A DNA stretch of 28,516 nucleotides from a virus, in the IMG/VR virus record IMGVR_UViG_3300042313_000061, positions 1 to 28,516 of that record. One strand, 5' to 3'. Position numbers and translations under genes: made by a program. The notes beneath the pieces were generated by a model, which worked only from the letters and a program-made list of their open reading frames with translations, was not told the DNA's origin and did no database searches. Positions within the stretch are counted from its first letter, which is position 1. Every line of letters starts with the position of its first letter. This document shows positions 22,568-28,516 of the stretch, piece after piece.

Positions 22568-24316
22568 TTATTTCCCTGCTTTTTGCGCTTCTACTATTTT
22601 TTCCCGTATAACTATTAAATCTTGTCTTGCCTTAGCTTCTTCTGGACTGCCCTTTGGAAGAGTTGGTAATAGCCTTGCTATAGCAGTAGCTTGATTATTA
22701 AGATTTTCTTTATCGGAAGCAGTTTCTTCTGGAATATTAAACTCAAGTACAACATTTTCTGGATCAAATCCTTTTCGTTTAGCAAGTTTTGTGTATGTAG
22801 TTTTTAATTCTTTATATTCACCTAATCTTGCATCGTATTGTTTTTTAGATTGCCCTAAGAAATCATTTCTTTGATCGATATTTAAAATAACACCATCTAT
22901 TGCTTTATTATATGCGTTTGCAACCCTGCCCGGAATTCCCGTTGCATTTTGAGCAGTAGCATATTCTCCCTCTCTTACAGTGGAAGTTGGATCAAGCAAT
23001 TTCATAAATCCAAATATTAAAGCCATATCTGATGCTGGAGATGGTGGGTCTGTTTCTTTTCTTTCTCCAGCCGATCTAATTGATCTCCAAGCACTCTGAA
23101 TTGTTTTATAATCTTTTGTAAGTCCAAGATATTCTTGACGCAATTCTTTTTCATCTTTAAAAGAAGGTTCTGTTGATATTTTGGATTCTGCCAATTCTTT
23201 TCTAGTCAATTTCTTGGGAATATTTACCCTATATCCAACATTTCCACTTTTATTTTTAAACTGCGTAATTTCTGGATAAGCGTATTCACTTCCCATGATT
23301 TCAGCAACCTTGTCAGCGGCAGATGATGCGACACTTGGATCTGCCCACGCTTGAACATATTTACTAATATCTCTTGGTTGTGATGCCTGTGTTACTGGAA
23401 TAGCTTTCTCAACACGAACAGGAGCAACATCGCGCATTGGTTTGTCGAATTGGTATCCTACTCCAGATGGAACTGGTTCCATCTTTCCATCTCCAGAAAA
23501 TTCAGTCATTTTACCAGAGAACTCAGCCCTCATCTTTTTAGCCTCTTCAGGAGTATAAAGACCTCGGAATTTTGACATTAATCCAAATCTAGGCTCCTCT
23601 GGTGCTGGGGCTTGAGGTTGAGGTTGAGGTGGAGTATCAGTGGACATTGCTTGTCCTGATGGAATCAGAGTTCCAGCACTCATTGATGCCAATGCTTGTT
23701 GTTGTTGCGCTCCAGCAGTTCCAGCACTTGCTGTCAATTCAGCCAAAGGAGTATTGAATAATGCTGCAACTCGTTCGGGAGTTGGGTTAATTTGACCTAA
23801 AAAGTCAGAGTTTTCAACATCTTCTATATTAAACAAACTAGGTTGATTTGAAATATCTGCCTCTGGATCGGATGGCAAAACTGAATCACCTATAGGAGTT
23901 TCATCTTCAAAACTACCATAGTTAATAGTTTCCTCACCCTTATTTCCACCTCTTTCATTTACTCTTTTTTCAAGATCTTGATATCTTAACTCTTCCATCT
24001 GTAACTCTCTTGCAGTCTTTGCCGCACGAATTCCAGCAATCTTTTCTTCCTGAGCATATTTTCCCTTGAGTAATTCTGCTGTTTTTTTCTCGTCTTCCTT
24101 ATCATTAAATGCCTTGATAATTGGCTCAGAAAACCCCTGTAGACCTTGCGCCATGCCCACGCTGACTAACTCAGGTCTTGCAGAAGGAACCTGGTATTTA
24201 GGCATTGGAGTAAAGCTCACGCTTACTCCAACGTCCAAGGGTTTCAATGCAGAAAGAGGACTCGCTCCAAGATTTGCTGTCTGAGTGAAAGTGTAGCCAC
24301 CAGTGGGGAGTGCCAT
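22568..24316 (-). CDS. Phage structural/ejection-type protein, 582 residues
   Basis: I recognise the C-terminal element SPASDMALIFGFMKLLDPTS then TVREGEYATAQNATGIPGR (about residues 428-467) from proteins of podovirus-like virions, probably internal or ejection-related; its exact role is unknown. The N-terminus is PTGGYTFTQTANLGASPL. A charged coiled coil follows (about 72-125), then a Pro/Gln-rich spacer (QQQQ and PPQPQPQAPAPEEP, about 197-240) and a helical C-terminal half. It precedes the giant protein by six bases and follows the Met-Gly-Gly genes, so it likely works with them in the virion. It is soluble-looking, without a signal peptide. Confidence 0.7.
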   Translation of the reverse strand: MALPTGGYTFTQTANLGASPLSALKPLDVGVSVSFTPMPKYQVPSARPELVSVGMAQGLQGFSEPIIKAFNDKEDEKKTAELLKGKYAQEEKIAGIRAAKTARELQMEELRYQDLEKRVNERGGNKGEETINYGSFEDETPIGDSVLPSDPEADISNQPSLFNIEDVENSDFLGQINPTPERVAALFNTPLAELTASAGTAGAQQQQALASMSAGTLIPSGQAMSTDTPPQPQPQAPAPEEPRFGLMSKFRGLYTPEEAKKMRAEFSGKMTEFSGDGKMEPVPSGVGYQFDKPMRDVAPVRVEKAIPVTQASQPRDISKYVQAWADPSVASSAADKVAEIMGSEYAYPEITQFKNKSGNVGYRVNIPKKLTRKELAESKISTEPSFKDEKELRQEYLGLTKDYKTIQSAWRSIRSAGERKETDPPSPASDMALIFGFMKLLDPTSTVREGEYATAQNATGIPGRVANAYNKAIDGVILNIDQRNDFLGQSKKQYDARLGEYKELKTTYTKLAKRKGFDPENVVLEFNIPEETASDKENLNNQATAIARLLPTLPKGSPEEAKARQDLIVIREKIVEAQKAGK

Positions 24317-24319
24317 AAG

Positions 24320-24850
24320 TTAAGCCCCGCCAAATGTTAGTCCAGATGCGGAAGGAGTTGCAAATTGATTGACACGCTGATTAGTGCCACCGACCCCTTG
24401 GTTTGTGGCCCCAGCGGTTGTTAGAGCAGGGTTGACCATAGCTGGACTAGTAATGTTGCCAGAAGCGGATGGGAGGACACCTGAAGCAGCACCGAGGTTA
24501 GACATCGCACCCTGACGAGCGGCATTCACATCGTAAGCAGATCCAATGACTGAAGTGCCAACATTCTGTTGTGCAGTCAAATTACGTTGTTTGGATGCGG
24601 CTTCTTCAGCCGATTTAACAGCATTAATTCCACTTAAACTTTGCTGGGCTTTTTGCATTCCTTCACGGGCCATTGTAGCATTCTGTTGCTTTTGTGCATC
24701 TAGCAACGCTGCTTGTTGAGCTGCTTCAGTTTGCCGTCTTGTAATTTCAGCCTGATCTTGTTGCATTTGCATTTGCATCATTAAAAGATCACTGTTATTG
24801 CCTTGCTGTATTGGCGCTGGTGCTGGTGCTTGTCTTCCTCCTCCTCCCAT
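24320..24850 (-). CDS. Met-Gly-Gly family protein, 176 residues (C-term PSASGL motif)
   Basis: The N-terminus is MGGGGRQAPAPAPIQQ, followed by a Gln/Ala-rich coiled coil (about residues 20-75; QMQMQQDQAEITRRQTEAAQ) and a Gly/Ala/Ser/Thr-rich low-complexity tail ending NQFATPSASGLTFGGA. The same ending recurs in the next gene (NQFSMPSASGLKFGGT). AAGGAG lies eight bases before the ATG, a clear Shine-Dalgarno site. Composition and position suggest a small virion protein, but no family is recognised. Confidence 0.65.
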   Translation of the reverse strand: MGGGGRQAPAPAPIQQGNNSDLLMMQMQMQQDQAEITRRQTEAAQQAALLDAQKQQNATMAREGMQKAQQSLSGINAVKSAEEAASKQRNLTAQQNVGTSVIGSAYDVNAARQGAMSNLGAASGVLPSASGNITSPAMVNPALTTAGATNQGVGGTNQRVNQFATPSASGLTFGGA

Positions 24851-24876
24851 AATATTACTCCTTAATTTTAATTGTT
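24846..24876. repeat. Leader direct repeat, copy 1
   Basis: This 31-base stretch covers the first codons and leader of the 24320-24850 gene. It matches 25413-25443, the leader of the neighbouring Met-Gly-Gly gene, with a single mismatch. It includes the Shine-Dalgarno region. This points to tandem duplication of the leader with its gene. Confidence 0.7.
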
Positions 24877-24922
24877 AATTGTTTGTTAATGAAATACGAT
24901 CAATACTTCAAATTGTCAATTC

Positions 24923-25417
24923 TTATGTTCCACCAAACTTTAATCCACTAGCAGATGGCATAGAAAACTGATTTGTTTTTTGCTGTCCCATTCCAGTAGC
25001 CTGATTTGCAAGAGGTGCAACTGGAGAAAACACTGATGGAGCAGCAACAGATGACACTGTAGCTGGAGTTACTGTAGGTGTTGGATTAAGAATTGCATTA
25101 GTTGCTTTTTGATCAACTTGACTTACTGGTTGAGGGACAGGTTGAGCCACTGGTTGTTCGGGTAGACCAACTGGTTGTTGAACATTATTTTGATTTAAAA
25201 AAGCTGATGGGTTTTCCAATTCTCTGGAAATTCTCATCTGTCTATCTTGCATCATTTTATACAATTCAGTCTTAGCTCGATCAGCCTCACTGGGCATCTT
25301 GATCTTAGGTTTGTTTTTTTTAGGATCTCCTTTAATTGACCCAGTAACAGACCTAACAAACATTGCTCCAAGCGGATCAATTATGTTTTGACCCGGAATT
25401 ATTGATTTTCCACCCAT
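24923..25417 (-). CDS. Met-Gly-Gly family protein, 164 residues (C-term PSASGL motif)
   Basis: The N-terminus is MGGKSIIPGQNIIDPLGAMF, then a basic stretch (GDPKKNKPKIKMPSEADRAK), a helix with MMQDRQMRISRELENP and a Pro/Gln/Val-rich tail with QPVAQPVPQPVSQ, ending NQFSMPSASGLKFGGT. The shared start, leader and C-terminal motif mark it as a diverged paralogue of the 176-residue protein. The conserved C-terminus may be a binding tag for another virion protein. Gap to the next gene is 72 A/T-rich bases without a gene. Confidence 0.65.
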   Translation of the reverse strand: MGGKSIIPGQNIIDPLGAMFVRSVTGSIKGDPKKNKPKIKMPSEADRAKTELYKMMQDRQMRISRELENPSAFLNQNNVQQPVGLPEQPVAQPVPQPVSQVDQKATNAILNPTPTVTPATVSSVAAPSVFSPVAPLANQATGMGQQKTNQFSMPSASGLKFGGT

Positions 25418-25443
25418 AATATTATTCCTTAATTTTAATTGTT
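25413..25443. repeat. Leader direct repeat, copy 2
   Basis: Second copy of the 31-base leader repeat found at 24846-24876, one mismatch. It lies across the start of the 164-residue gene and runs into the end of the YkgJ-type gene. The Shine-Dalgarno here is AAGGA. Confidence 0.7.
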
Positions 25444-25719
25444 GAATTTCCTTCTAGCTTCTTTGCACAAATCAGATCCTGCTTTGAATTGTCTGCAAGA
25501 GTTTGGTCTGTCTGCGTATATTTTACAACATACCTTTTCTCCGACTTTTCCATCCAAGGCAATACATCTGGAATCAGTTGTTTTCATTAACGGATAGTCT
25601 TCCCTTTGCATTTCTTTCGGGATACCACTTGCGTCAGATCTATCTCTTCGCAGCACAGGCCAAGACCATTTAAAACAACAGCAAGCACCGCATTTTTCGC
25701 AATCGTATTCATCGTCCAT
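25435..25719 (-). CDS. YkgJ-type zinc/iron-cluster protein, 94 residues
   Basis: The protein starts MDDEYDCEKCGACCCF, the C-x2-C-x2-CC signature of the YkgJ (UPF0153) family, and has further cysteines in SRCIALD, VCCKIYADRPNSCRQF and SDLCKEA. YkgJ proteins bind zinc or an iron-sulfur cluster, and their biochemical role is poorly known. The length is near that of small family members. The start overlaps the stop of the polyglutamine Met-Gly-Gly gene (TAATG), so it is cotranslated with virion-type genes, an odd place for such an enzyme-like protein. Confidence 0.85.
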   Translation of the reverse strand: MDDEYDCEKCGACCCFKWSWPVLRRDRSDASGIPKEMQREDYPLMKTTDSRCIALDGKVGEKVCCKIYADRPNSCRQFKAGSDLCKEARRKFNN

Positions 25720-26264
25720 TAACCTGTTTTGTTTGCAAGTTTACTAATAATACCCATTGTTGGTGTTAAAATAGTTTTTGCTGCATCTTCCCATCCTTGG
25801 GCTACTTTTTCAGCACCAGATGGAGGAATACTATAACCTCCCATGGGAGAAAAGCCCCCTAAACTACCAGTTCCATCTCCAGAAGAACGCTGCATTGCTG
25901 TCCATGCTGACGCAGAATCAGACTGCGATTTTGCTGCGCGATCATATGGTGACGAGGTGGTTTGAGATGTTTTTCCTGCATTGCTTAGCAAATCTTTTAA
26001 TTGCTGCTGTTGCTGTTGCTGTTGTTGTTGTTTCTGTTCAGCAGAAGTCATATCTGGCTTATAGTCAGGTCGAGGTTGCGCTCCTGTTCCAAGTTCTCCA
26101 GCAAAGAAATTTTGCATTGTATCACCCGTCCGTCCAATTGCGTTAGATGCACTGCCAACAATTCCACCGAATTGGCTATTTGGAATAGGGAAGTTTATTG
26201 ATTCCCCTGCATTTGCTGCACCTGTCCACAGTTCAGGCATTTTTTGTCCGTTTGATCCACCCAT
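25719..26264 (-). CDS. Met-Gly-Gly family protein with polyglutamine, 181 residues
   Basis: The N-terminus is MGGSNGQKMPELWTGAANAG, followed by Gly/Asn-rich sequence (QFGGIVGSASNAIGRTGDTM), ten consecutive glutamines (about residues 79-88), a Ser/Thr-rich spacer and a Gly-rich segment (GSLGGFSPMGGYSIPPSG). A C-terminal amphipathic helix reads WEDAAKTILTPTMGIISKLA. It seems largely flexible. It follows the PAPS-reductase-type gene and is coupled to the YkgJ-type gene. A small virion role is inferred from the shared MGG start and neighbours. Confidence 0.65.
   Translation of the reverse strand: MGGSNGQKMPELWTGAANAGESINFPIPNSQFGGIVGSASNAIGRTGDTMQNFFAGELGTGAQPRPDYKPDMTSAEQKQQQQQQQQQQLKDLLSNAGKTSQTTSSPYDRAAKSQSDSASAWTAMQRSSGDGTGSLGGFSPMGGYSIPPSGAEKVAQGWEDAAKTILTPTMGIISKLANKTG
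26001..26030. repeat. CAA/CAG triplet run coding Gln10
   Basis: Ten consecutive glutamine codons (mixed CAA and CAG on the minus strand). Such runs expand by polymerase slippage; here the mixed codons suggest it is fairly stable or under selection for glutamine. Confidence 0.85.
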
Positions 26265-26268
26265 AATT

Positions 26269-27111
26269 TTATTCTATTTTGTTGTTCCAATTTACTGGTT
26301 TAAATCCCAAATCTGGTATCACGATGTCCTCGTAAGGTGCAAGATGTGAAATGTTAGTTATCCTTGCTTTTAACTTTGGACAATCGACGTGTGGGCCTTG
26401 GTGACGATCAACGCAGTTCAAACAGACAGGATAGAAGTCAGCATTAAGTGACTTATCGGGATTGTTCATCCATCCATGTTTGCCTTTTACATATCGAGTT
26501 GGATCTGGTTTTACGTTGTTTGTCTCTAGGTACTCGTAAATATCATCGTCAGTCCAATCTTTAAGAAGGTAAAGTGAAGTTGGATTTCCATCGACGTGCC
26601 TGATATCTTGCGATAGCGGAACGTGACCTTTGATCAAATCCGTATCCGTAAATTTAGTTCCAATATATACTCCTGACCACGGAAAATTAAATGTTCCAGT
26701 TGGACGCATCAAAAAGTCATCCACACCACACATAAAGGGTTCGTTTGCTTTAGGACGCTCAGTTCCCAAAGACAAAACAATGGAATTTTGACCCCACTGG
26801 AAATAGTGAAGCAAATCAAAGCGAACATCTCCAGTATGGACATCAGGCCCATCTGCAAGAGTGTGCTTGAAGGCTGGATATTCGTACATTGTCAATTGCC
26901 AATCCTTGATCAATTTGTCAGAATATGCATATCTTTCACGGAATTTAGGTTGCCGAAATTGTACTACTGGCAAATCAATCCCACACTTGAATTTCAGAAA
27001 GTGCAGAAGGGTAGTTGAATCCTTTCCACCAGACCAAAAGATGACCGCATTGGGCCATTGCTTGTTCCAGCGAATAGCTTTATCTATTGTTTTATTTATT
27101 AGGTTTTTCAT
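26269..27111 (-). CDS. PAPS-reductase-family PP-loop protein
   Basis: This 280-residue protein belongs to the adenine-nucleotide alpha-hydrolase superfamily. From the ATG at 27111 (TAATG overlap with the upstream stop) it has the PP-loop SGGKDS at residues 27-32, an ENxxK-free core with VVQFRQPKFRERYAYSDKLI (about 48-67), LSLGTERPKANEPFM and a C-terminal cysteine set CLNC (230, 233) and DCPK (244). Cellular PAPS reductases make sulfite, and the relative DndC works in DNA phosphorothioation; many phages carry members of unknown role. No dndA, D or E gene is visible, so sulfur modification of DNA is not supported here. It sits between two Met-Gly-Gly genes. Confidence 0.8.
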   Translation of the reverse strand: MKNLINKTIDKAIRWNKQWPNAVIFWSGGKDSTTLLHFLKFKCGIDLPVVQFRQPKFRERYAYSDKLIKDWQLTMYEYPAFKHTLADGPDVHTGDVRFDLLHYFQWGQNSIVLSLGTERPKANEPFMCGVDDFLMRPTGTFNFPWSGVYIGTKFTDTDLIKGHVPLSQDIRHVDGNPTSLYLLKDWTDDDIYEYLETNNVKPDPTRYVKGKHGWMNNPDKSLNADFYPVCLNCVDRHQGPHVDCPKLKARITNISHLAPYEDIVIPDLGFKPVNWNNKIE

Positions 27112-27926
27112 TAAACCATAACTCCTGCTCCAAGAGCAGCACCGCCAAGTTGCGCTCCTGCTCCAATCCATGCTTTTGTCATTTCATTTTTTTCTCTGGC
27201 TTGATTAGCTAGAAATTCATTCCGCATATTATTATAATTCTGCGTGTCAGCGATATTTGCTGTATGTGCATTTTGAATGTTACCAATAGAACGATTAATT
27301 GCATCCTGTGCAGTCTGACCTAGACCCTGCGCTCCAGATAGCACGCCACGTTGCCAGTCTTGAAGTCCTTGTCGATTTTGTGCCTTTGCTGCTTCTTGAC
27401 CCGAAATCAGTGCAGATGGGTCAATTCCACCCTGCATTTGATTAGCATCAAGATATTTTTGTCTCAACGCAAAATCCTCAAGCGCAATCTGTCTCCCTTT
27501 TTCAGTTGATTGATCGTACATTGCTGCTCGACCCATGCTAGAAGATGGATCGATTCCAGACTGCATCATTTGAGCCAAACCTTTAGTTTTAGCCCAATCG
27601 GTCATTTTTTGTTGCCAGCTTTCTGGAGATGTGAGTTTTTCAATTGTCTCACCAGCACTAGATCTCATCCTTGCGCTTGCAGGATCAACAGATTCTTCAA
27701 ACTTCCTTGCTCTATTAGCATTTTCAATACCCATTTCAAATGCTTGTTTAGATAATTGGGATCCATCAAATGTTTGCTCAATAGGCTTAACCTGAGTAGC
27801 CATTTCCAAGAATTTAGCTTGTGATTTTAATCCACCATACATCCCTGCATTTGCTTCAGAAGCTAAGAGCATATTAGCTTCAGGTGTAGGTTTCTGGATA
27901 TCTGGTGTGTATGTAGATCCGCCCAT
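27111..27926 (-). CDS. Met-Gly-Gly family protein, ejection-type, 271 residues
   Basis: The N-terminus is MGGSTYTPDIQKPTPEANML, then helical sequence rich in Ala, Gln and Met with LASEANAGMYGGLKSQAKFL (about residues 21-40), WQQKMTDWAKTKGLAQMMQ and many short helices. The C-terminus is a hydrophobic Gly/Ala run (WIGAGAQLGGAALGAGVMV) that may insert in membrane. This composition resembles podovirus DNA-ejection proteins, which cross the cell envelope at infection. Its stop overlaps the PAPS-reductase start. It is the longest of the four Met-Gly-Gly proteins. Confidence 0.65.
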   Translation of the reverse strand: MGGSTYTPDIQKPTPEANMLLASEANAGMYGGLKSQAKFLEMATQVKPIEQTFDGSQLSKQAFEMGIENANRARKFEESVDPASARMRSSAGETIEKLTSPESWQQKMTDWAKTKGLAQMMQSGIDPSSSMGRAAMYDQSTEKGRQIALEDFALRQKYLDANQMQGGIDPSALISGQEAAKAQNRQGLQDWQRGVLSGAQGLGQTAQDAINRSIGNIQNAHTANIADTQNYNNMRNEFLANQAREKNEMTKAWIGAGAQLGGAALGAGVMV

Positions 27927-27930
27927 ATTA

Positions 27931-28314
27931 TTAAGTAGTGATAGAGTAAATCTCTCTTTTGGTAGGAGTCAACCCTAATTTTTCCATTATTTCGTTTGTA
28001 AAGTTAATTCGTTCATCCCTTAAAGGGACACCAATATAACTAGGTGAGTTTGTAATTTGACAATATGTAACCCAATCTCTCATTACCTGAATAACGTCTT
28101 GTGGACGTGTGTGCTTTGGGTGAAATGCTGGATAAACAGTTGGCAAATATACATGGTCAGAATATCCAAATAGATTTCCATTAGAATAATGAGCATAAAC
28201 ATTAATGTTAGGATGCTCGATTATTTTATGATCAAATTCCTCGGCAAAATCAACCAATTCTAAGAATTCGTTTGTGCCTTTTGGAACGAGTTTGTATTGC
28301 ATTTTTGGTTTCAT
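27931..28314 (-). CDS. GNAT-acetyltransferase-like small protein, 127 residues
   Basis: From the ATG at 28314 the protein begins MKPKMQYKLVPKGTNEFLEL and includes INVYAHYSNGNLFGYSDHVY, TRPQDVIQVMRDWVTYC (about residues 75-95) and a C-terminal NEIMEKLGLTPTKREIYSIT. The central strand, long helix and C-terminal NEIMEKLGL segment fit the GNAT N-acetyltransferase fold, but no clear acetyl-CoA-binding Q/R-x-x-G-x-G/A is visible, so catalysis is doubtful. I recall phage proteins of this type near structural genes. A TTG at 28335 would add seven residues. Confidence 0.45.
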   Translation of the reverse strand: MKPKMQYKLVPKGTNEFLELVDFAEEFDHKIIEHPNINVYAHYSNGNLFGYSDHVYLPTVYPAFHPKHTRPQDVIQVMRDWVTYCQITNSPSYIGVPLRDERINFTNEIMEKLGLTPTKREIYSITT

Positions 28315-28321
28315 ATATATA

Positions 28322-28516
28322 TTAATTAAATCCAACTAAAATATCTTCTTTGTTGGAGGTTTGTATTGTATTGAATCTCTCAGCTTCCGCTTTAAGTATG
28401 ATTTGACGATCAAAATTAGACCCGCAAATCGCACATGGCAAGCAATTATTTTGACCAGTGCTAAACGGAATTGAAGAGTAAATAGGTACAACAGGGTCAT
28501 CACCAAACGGAGATAT
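28322..28516 (-). CDS. Partial protein, C-terminal 64 residues
   Basis: The frame enters from the right edge and ends with a TAA at 28322. The visible sequence contains a cysteine set CLPCAICGS followed by a helix (RQIILKAEAERFNTIQT) and the end LVGFN. The C-x2-C-x2-C spacing suggests metal binding. The start and most of the protein lie outside the window, so I cannot name it. The next gene starts eight bases after its stop. Confidence 0.55.
   Translation of the reverse strand: MSPFGDDPVVPIYSSIPFSTGQNNCLPCAICGSNFDRQIILKAEAERFNTIQTSNKEDILVGFN

Noticed and set aside
26269-27111. Assignment of the PP-loop protein to a DNA phosphorothioation (dnd) system
   Set aside because: No dndA, dndB, dndD or dndE-like gene is present nearby and the neighbours are virion-type genes.
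24320-27926. Met-Gly-Gly starts as N-myristoylation signals
   Set aside because: The residues at position 6 do not fit the myristoylation consensus consistently and bacterial cells lack the enzyme, so the shared start is treated only as a family trait.
1-28516. tRNA genes, CRISPR arrays and insertion sequences
   Set aside because: No cloverleaf-like sequence, regular repeat-spacer array, transposase or terminal inverted repeats were seen by eye; a tRNAscan run would settle the first.

Overview
The window reads as part of the genome of a tailed double-stranded DNA phage or a phage-derived contig. Every gene I accept lies on the minus strand, so transcription runs from the high-coordinate end to position 1. 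Genes are packed end to end, and many stops and starts overlap as ATGA or TAATG. I see no ribosomal, transfer RNA, integrase, lysis, portal or major capsid gene. The host cannot be named from the sequence. The genome has moderate G+C, mostly A/T-rich leaders without a clear Shine-Dalgarno site, and a giant polyvalent virion-type protein of a kind I associate with environmental phages.

Right part, 13391-28516 (transcribed first): a block that looks like virion or DNA-ejection genes. It holds a partial cysteine-containing protein, a small acetyltransferase-like protein, four proteins beginning Met-Gly-Gly, a 582-residue structural-type protein and a 3056-residue giant protein. The giant protein has a proline-rich N-terminus, a zinc metalloprotease motif, a large polyvalent-protein module and an ADP-ribosyltransferase-like domain. 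Two enzyme-type genes, a PAPS-reductase-family protein and a YkgJ-type cysteine-cluster protein, are interleaved with the Met-Gly-Gly genes.

Middle, 11933-13394: seven short hypothetical genes of common phage accessory types, then an A/T-rich intergenic stretch with a candidate promoter that has a perfect inverted repeat between its -35 and -10 boxes.

Left part, 1-11890: a recombination, replication and packaging cassette. In transcription order it holds two zinc-binding hypotheticals, several small proteins (two with a membrane segment), an ERF annealing protein, a PD-(D/E)XK exonuclease-like protein, a winged-helix replication protein, a C5 cytosine methyltransferase, a DnaB-type helicase, an SSB-like protein, coiled-coil proteins, a nuclease-like protein, a RusA-like resolvase and a terminase small subunit. 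A partial zinc-finger gene starts near the left edge. ERF plus the exonuclease suggest a two-component recombination pair. The replication protein and DnaB suggest helicase loading. RusA and terminase link recombination to packaging.

The most unusual signal is inside the methyltransferase gene. A second same-strand frame stays open for 324 codons (5545-6519) and carries phrases that look like a protein family in their own right. Other points worth checking are the repeated Phe-Met-Pro boundaries in the giant protein, the duplicated leader and C-terminal motif of the Met-Gly-Gly genes, and several intergenic dyads and hairpins.
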